Source: CAYNLX01 sp964441535 (GTDB taxonomy: Bacteria > Bacillota_I > Bacilli_A > RF39 > UBA660). From it: DNA of 9,493 nt. This document shows positions 6,711-9,493 of this stretch, piece by piece; the stretch's first letter is position 1; every line of letters starts with the position of its first letter. The DNA is taken from contig CAYTXQ010000031.1 of NCBI GenBank assembly GCA_964441535.1, positions 1-9,493 on the forward strand. The letters run 5' to 3'. The notes under the pieces are model-generated. The model was not told where the DNA came from, ran no database searches, and saw only the letters and a program-made list of their open reading frames with translations. A program made the position numbers and the translations under genes.

Positions 6711-6719
6711 TGTTATAAT
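6711..6719 (+). promoter_or_regulatory. Extended -10 promoter before the thioredoxin-like gene
   Basis: TG-T-TATAAT, the same nine bases as in the cdaA promoter. The -35 position (6691-6696) falls in the upstream terminator stem and shows no match, so the extended -10 probably carries the promoter. The predicted start near 6726-6727 places AGGTGA at the very 5' end of an 11-12 nt leader. Confidence 0.65.
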
Positions 6720-6737
6720 GTTTTTTAGGTGATAACT

Positions 6738-7262
6738 ATGGCAAAAAAAAGAAAAAAAGAAAAATCTATAAGAATACCAAAATATAAGAATAGTCCTTCT
6801 GATGCAGTAATTGAATTAAGAAAATATATTATTGTATTAGTAGGAATTGTAGTAATATTTTTGGGATTATATATTTTTACTGGTAAAATTGTAACAAAAG
6901 ATATGGATAAAGATAATACAGATACAATTAAAGTAGAAATAGGTTATGATGAAATATTAATGGGAAGTATTCTTAATAGAAATTATACCAATTATATGGT
7001 TCTTATTTACAATGTATCTTTTGATTCTGATTTAGTTGATCTTTATAATACTTATTCTTCTAAAGAAAATGTAACTAAAACGTTTTATGTAGATCTATCT
7101 AAAAAATTCAATAGCAAATACTATAACATAGGAACAAAAACTACTATACCAGAAGATATAAAAGATATTAAAGTGGGAGATTATACATTGTTTTATATAA
7201 ATGCAGGTAGCATAACTAAGGTAATTACAAATAGAGAAGAAATAGTCAAAATTTTAAGCTAA
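6738..7262 (+). CDS. Membrane-anchored, cysteine-free thioredoxin-like protein
   Basis: A 174-residue protein: very basic cytoplasmic N-terminus (KKRKKEKS...), one transmembrane helix (about 30-48), and an extracellular domain (about 66-173). The domain order looks like a thioredoxin fold: strand NYMVLIYN (85-92), a long helix with DLVDLYNTYSS, strand TKTFYVDLS, then YTLFYINAGSITKVITNREEIVKILS at the C-terminus, the usual last two strands and helix. There is no cysteine anywhere; the CxxC place holds VSFDSD, and the proline usually before the third strand is not seen. If the fold call is right it is not a redox enzyme and may be a binding domain. The ATG at 6738 has AGGTGA (6727-6732) five bases upstream; a GTG at 6729 in frame would lie inside that ribosome site and is rejected. 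Flanked on both sides by terminators, so monocistronic. The protein is real; the fold is inference. Confidence 0.7.
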   Translation: MAKKRKKEKSIRIPKYKNSPSDAVIELRKYIIVLVGIVVIFLGLYIFTGKIVTKDMDKDNTDTIKVEIGYDEILMGSILNRNYTNYMVLIYNVSFDSDLVDLYNTYSSKENVTKTFYVDLSKKFNSKYYNIGTKTTIPEDIKDIKVGDYTLFYINAGSITKVITNREEIVKILS

Positions 7263-7276
7263 TTTCTTCTTTTTTT
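7235..7276 (+). terminator. Intrinsic terminator of the thioredoxin-like gene
   Basis: Perfect 9-bp stem AGAAGAAAT (7235-7243) with ATTTCTTCT (7262-7270), an 18-nt loop region with partial inner pairing, then six T. The hairpin begins nine codons before the stop (7260-7262), so it is mostly inside the coding sequence. Confidence 0.7.
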
Positions 7277-7289
7277 ATATCCTTAAATA

Positions 7290-7298
7290 TGGTATATT
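7290..7298 (+). promoter_or_regulatory. Extended -10 promoter of the S41 protease gene
   Basis: TG-G-TATATT in the short spacer after the preceding terminator. No -35 match is found at 17 bp, where the terminator T-tract lies. Predicted leader about 17 nt with GAGG (7313-7316) before the ATG at 7322. Confidence 0.5.
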
Positions 7299-7321
7299 AA
7301 ATATATAGAATAGAGGCTGCT

Positions 7322-8488
7322 ATGAATAAAAAATTTGTTAGAGAAAATACATTTAATTTTATAGAAGTTTTATTAATAGTAGTAATAACAGCTATTGTTT
7401 TTTCTTGTTGTACAGGAGTAATTTTATATAATAAGATAAGCAATGAGAAGAAAATAGTTGAAAGTAAAGAAATGAATGAATTTATAAGTGCATATTCTTC
7501 TATAATAGATAATTATTATAAAGAAGTGGATAAAGATAAATTAATCACTACTGCTATTGAAGCAATGTATACATATTTAGATGATCCATATACAACATAT
7601 TTATCAAAAAATTCTGCTTCAAATTTGATGGATAGTTTAAATGGTGAATATACTGGTATAGGAGTTCAAATAAAGGAACAAGATGATAATGTATTAATTT
7701 CAAAAGTATTGGATAATTCTCCAGCAAAAAAAGTAGGCGTGGAAGAGAACGATATATTATTAAGAATAAATGATAAGGATATAACTACATATGAGTTAAC
7801 AGGAATAACAGATTTAATAAAAAAGACTGAGGGAATAATAAAAATAACTATATTAAGAAATAATAAAGAAATAATTTTTAATGTAGAAAAAGAAGATATA
7901 GAACTTCAAGTAGTAAGTTCAGACATCTTTAATAATATTGGTTATATTAAAATAGAAATTTTTGGAGAAAATGCATCTTCTCAAGTAAAAGAGGCATTAA
8001 AAAAACTTGAAAGTTACAACATTCAATCACTTATTATTGATCTTAGAGATAATAGTGGAGGATATTTAAGTTCTGCAACAAGTATTGCTGAACAGTTCTT
8101 AGAAAAAGGTAAAATAATATATAAATTAGAAAATAAATCTTCAAATACAACATACAAAGATAAAACCAAGTCTAATTTTGATAAAAAAATAGTCGTATTA
8201 ATTAATGAAAGAACAGCATCAGCTTCAGAAGTTTTAGCGGGAGCCTTAAAGGATAGTTATAATGCAACTTTACTTGGAACAAATTCTTATGGAAAAGGTA
8301 AGGTACAGCAGACTAAAGAATTTAATAATGGATCAATGGTAAAATATACTTCTTCTAAATGGTATACTCCTAATGGAATTTGTATAGATGGAAAAGGTTT
8401 AACTCCAGATATAGTAGTAGAATTAGACAGTAATTCCACACTGGACAATCAACTAGAAAAAGCTAAAGAAACATTGATTACTGAATAG
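7322..8488 (+). CDS. S41 family C-terminal processing protease (CtpA/CtpB-like)
   Basis: A membrane-anchored serine protease of family S41 that degrades or trims extracytoplasmic proteins. The 388 residues comprise a transmembrane helix (about 13-36), an N-terminal helical region with YLDDPYTTYLS (85-95), a PDZ domain (about 105-190, GIGVQI and the carboxylate-loop region, then SPAKKVGVEENDILLRIN), and the protease core (about 195-370). The core has LRDNSGGYL (241-249), NERTASASEVLAGALKDS (295-312), NSYGKGKVQQ (321-330) and the end motif GKGLTPDIVVE. By spacing with CtpB (Ser to Lys 25 residues, Lys to Gln 4), the catalytic triad is Ser300, Lys325, Gln329, all present, so it should be active. 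No C-terminal peptidoglycan-binding domain is visible. In spore formers CtpB acts in sigma-K signalling; in others CtpA has general envelope roles. Start: ATG with GAGG five bases upstream; its own promoter. Confidence 0.95.
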   Translation: MNKKFVRENTFNFIEVLLIVVITAIVFSCCTGVILYNKISNEKKIVESKEMNEFISAYSSIIDNYYKEVDKDKLITTAIEAMYTYLDDPYTTYLSKNSASNLMDSLNGEYTGIGVQIKEQDDNVLISKVLDNSPAKKVGVEENDILLRINDKDITTYELTGITDLIKKTEGIIKITILRNNKEIIFNVEKEDIELQVVSSDIFNNIGYIKIEIFGENASSQVKEALKKLESYNIQSLIIDLRDNSGGYLSSATSIAEQFLEKGKIIYKLENKSSNTTYKDKTKSNFDKKIVVLINERTASASEVLAGALKDSYNATLLGTNSYGKGKVQQTKEFNNGSMVKYTSSKWYTPNGICIDGKGLTPDIVVELDSNSTLDNQLEKAKETLITE

Positions 8489-8525
8489 ATATTTAAATTA
8501 ACAAAATAAGAAAGTTGATAATCTA

Positions 8526-8558
8526 GACAATCTTTATTAATTATAGATTGCCTTTTTT
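8526..8558 (+). terminator. Probable terminator of the S41 protease gene
   Basis: CAATCT (8528-8533) pairs with AGATTG (8545-8550), 6 bp around an AT-rich 11-nt loop, then CC and six T (8553-8558). The stem is short, so it is weaker than the other terminators. Confidence 0.55.
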
Positions 8559-8563
8559 GTTAT

Positions 8564-8592
8564 TTGTATTTTCCTCCTTTTTATTATATAAT
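8564..8592 (+). promoter_or_regulatory. Promoter of the DUF402 phosphatase gene
   Basis: TTGTAT (8564-8569) and consensus TATAAT (8587-8592) at 17 bp. Predicted start near 8599, leader about 21 nt. The position of this promoter argues against any translation start before about 8600. Confidence 0.65.
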
Positions 8593-8620
8593 CTACTTAG
8601 TGAACGAGAGTGGTATTAAA

Positions 8621-9154
8621 ATGAACAATAATATAAAAGTAGGAGATAAACTTACTATACATTGCTATAAGCATAATGAAAAAATACATAGAATGTGGGA
8701 TGAAGCAACAGTTTTAGAAGTTACTGATGATGTATTAATATGTGCTAACTGTAAAACAAAAGTAACTGAATCAGATGGCAGAAATTATAAAACAGCAGAA
8801 CCTGCTGTGATGTTTTTTTATAAGAAAAACTGGTTTAATATAATAGGACAGCTAAAAGAATATGGTTTATTTTATTATTGCAATATAGCTTCTCCATATT
8901 TAATTGATGGTAATATAATAAAATACATAGATTATGATTTGGATTTAAGGGTATTTCCTGATGGTGGCTTTAGAGTATTAGATAGAAATGAATATAATTA
9001 TCATAAAAGAATTATGAATTATCCTAAGGAAATAGATGAAATAATAAAAACTGAATTAACTGAACTGATTAATATGAAAAGGGGTAACAAAGGACCTTTT
9101 ACACCTGGAGTAGTAGAACAATACTATAAAATTTACAAAAATATTAAAAAATAG
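8621..9154 (+). CDS. DUF402 nucleoside tri-/diphosphate phosphatase (Ntdp, YgaC-like)
   Basis: Cytoplasmic metal-dependent phosphatase of the DUF402/FomD family; characterised staphylococcal members hydrolyse nucleoside tri- and diphosphates. The 177 residues match the usual length of about 175-180. Family signatures from start to end: YKHNEKIHRMW (16-26), VTESDGRNYKT (48-58), EPAVMFF, YYCNIASP (85-92), KYIDYDLDLRVFPDG (101-115) with the Asp cluster, VLDRNEY (119-125), NYPKEID, and RGNKGPFTPGVVEQYY (154-169). The acidic residues of DYDLD, Asp121 and Glu124 are the expected metal site and all are present. A pair CANC (41-44) looks like a CxxC but is not a family feature I know. I chose ATG 8621: residues read upstream in frame (from a TTG at 8564) would lie in the promoter itself. 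The ribosome site is modest (GAGAG, 8606-8610). It is the last protein gene before the rRNA operon. Confidence 0.93.
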   Translation: MNNNIKVGDKLTIHCYKHNEKIHRMWDEATVLEVTDDVLICANCKTKVTESDGRNYKTAEPAVMFFYKKNWFNIIGQLKEYGLFYYCNIASPYLIDGNIIKYIDYDLDLRVFPDGGFRVLDRNEYNYHKRIMNYPKEIDEIIKTELTELINMKRGNKGPFTPGVVEQYYKIYKNIKK

Positions 9155-9198
9155 TAAAATTTTACTTGAATTTACATATAATATAGGGTATTATTGAA

Positions 9199-9227
9199 AA
9201 GGACGTTGACAAAAAGCAACGTTTTTG
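9199..9227 (+). terminator. Probable terminator between the DUF402 gene and the rRNA operon
   Basis: AAGGACGTTG (9199-9208) pairs with CAACGTTTTT (9217-9226), 10 bp with two G-U pairs, loop of 8 nt, 3' arm ending in a T run. It lies 45 nt past the DUF402 stop. A possible weak promoter TTGAAT-17-TATTAT (9166-9194) just upstream would start transcription straight into it. Confidence 0.6.
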
Positions 9228-9274
9228 AATTCAAATATCCTGTATTTACACTTTAAAACAGTTGGTTTGAGTAA

Positions 9275-9294
9275 TTTGTAAAAATTTGTAAAAA
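9275..9294 (+). repeat. Tandem 10-bp repeat TTTGTAAAAA, UP-element-like
   Basis: Two perfect copies of TTTGTAAAAA (9275-9284, 9285-9294), one helical turn apart, directly upstream of the rRNA -35 box. The A-tracts are therefore in phase, as in UP elements that bind the RNA polymerase alpha C-terminal domains. Confidence 0.7.
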
Positions 9295-9299
9295 ATGTG

Positions 9300-9328
9300 T
9301 TGACATAGGAAGTTGAATTTGATATATT
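9300..9328 (+). promoter_or_regulatory. rRNA operon promoter
   Basis: Consensus -35 TTGACA (9300-9305) and TATATT (9323-9328, 5 of 6) at exactly 17 bp, with the A-tract repeat immediately upstream. It is the strongest vegetative sigma-70-type (sigma-A) promoter in the window. The predicted start is A at about 9335, around 100 nt before mature 16S. Only one convincing promoter is seen, where many Bacilli rRNA operons have tandem P1/P2. Confidence 0.85.
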
Positions 9329-9334
9329 ATTAGC

Positions 9335-9364
9335 ACACGTCAGGTTTTTTGTGGCTTGGAGTGT
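9335..9364 (+). promoter_or_regulatory. 5'-terminal hairpin of the rRNA leader (boxB-like position)
   Basis: Bases 9335-9344 (ACACGTCAGG) pair with 9355-9364 (CTTGGAGTGT): ten positions with one G-A mismatch and two G-U pairs, loop of 10 nt. It starts at the predicted transcript start and stands 4 nt before boxA, the place of boxB in E. coli rRNA leaders. The pairing was found by hand and not energy-checked. Confidence 0.5.
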
Positions 9365-9368
9365 AAAA

Positions 9369-9383
9369 TGATCTTTGAAAACT
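9369..9383 (+). promoter_or_regulatory. rRNA antitermination boxA
   Basis: TGATCTTTGAAAACT followed by AAGCAA matches the conserved leader of Bacilli rRNA operons (B. subtilis: TGTTCTTTGAAAACTAAACAA). BoxA binds the NusB-S10 complex for rRNA antitermination. Confidence 0.75.
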
Positions 9384-9435
9384 AAGCAAAAGTAATCAAT
9401 TTGAGTAGCTTTGGACAAACTAATGAAAAATTATT

Positions 9436-9493
<58 letters not shown>

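Noticed and set aside
7400..7414. Cys-Cys (residues 29-30) in the S41 protease as a lipobox
   Set aside because: The cysteines are late in the membrane helix and preceded by V-F-S, with Phe at a position that lipoboxes do not favour; a plain membrane anchor is simpler.
9166..9194. TTGAAT-17-TATTAT as an upstream rRNA promoter P1
   Set aside because: Its transcript would run straight into the hairpin with T run at 9199-9227; more likely this is the 3' region of the DUF402 transcript.
9224..9235. Palindrome TTTGAATTCAAA as an operator
   Set aside because: It overlaps the T run of the terminator and has no second copy; likely chance in AT-rich sequence.
9191..9418. Minus-strand open frame over the rRNA promoter and leader
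   Set aside because: It covers the rRNA promoter, boxA and a terminator, which explain the sequence; no ribosome site and no family resemblance.

Overview
The window is strongly AT-rich and reads like a low-G+C member of the Bacillota, most likely an uncultured gut-type Bacilli lineage (RF39 or Erysipelotrichales-like). That placement is an inference. It rests on the gene set (CdaA/CdaR, DUF3048/YerB-like, YgaC-type DUF402 phosphatase, DUF378), on a Bacilli-style rRNA leader with a CTTTGAAAACTAA boxA segment, and on the 16S 5' end. The standard bacterial code fits: tryptophan is written TGG and no frame needs TGA read as Trp. The ten visible stops are seven TAA and three TAG, with no TGA.

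Layout. Positions 1-1491 hold two minus-strand genes of one operon: a membrane-anchored, cysteine-rich surface protein that runs off the left edge, and upstream of it an unrecognised protein whose 5' end is lost in a gap of exactly 100 N (1492-1591). Linkage across the gap is only as good as the scaffold. To the right the genes are on the plus strand except one: a DUF3048 (YerB-like) membrane protein, a small membrane protein with a poly-Glu tail, the cdaA-cdaR c-di-AMP pair (overlapping by 8 nt, without the usual glmM), a convergent minus-strand DUF378 membrane protein, a LolA-like lipoprotein, a membrane-anchored cysteine-free protein that looks thioredoxin-like, an S41/CtpA processing protease, and a DUF402 nucleotide phosphatase. 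The last 280 bases are the promoter and leader of an rRNA operon, and the window ends about 58 nt into 16S rRNA.

How it works together. Most right-hand genes look like separate short transcription units. Each tends to end in an intrinsic terminator whose hairpin contains or touches the stop codon, followed within tens of bases by an extended -10 or -35/-10 promoter and a short leader (about 10-30 nt). Functionally this is mostly cell-envelope and housekeeping material: c-di-AMP synthesis and its membrane regulator, envelope lipoprotein and protease functions, and nucleotide clean-up. I see no mobile element, CRISPR array, defence cassette or tRNA gene.

I did not find a convincing new multi-gene system. 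The items most worth a second look are the substitutions in the CdaA active-site motifs, the cysteine-free thioredoxin-like protein, the terminators embedded in gene ends, the rRNA promoter/leader architecture, and the unrecognised pair beside the gap.
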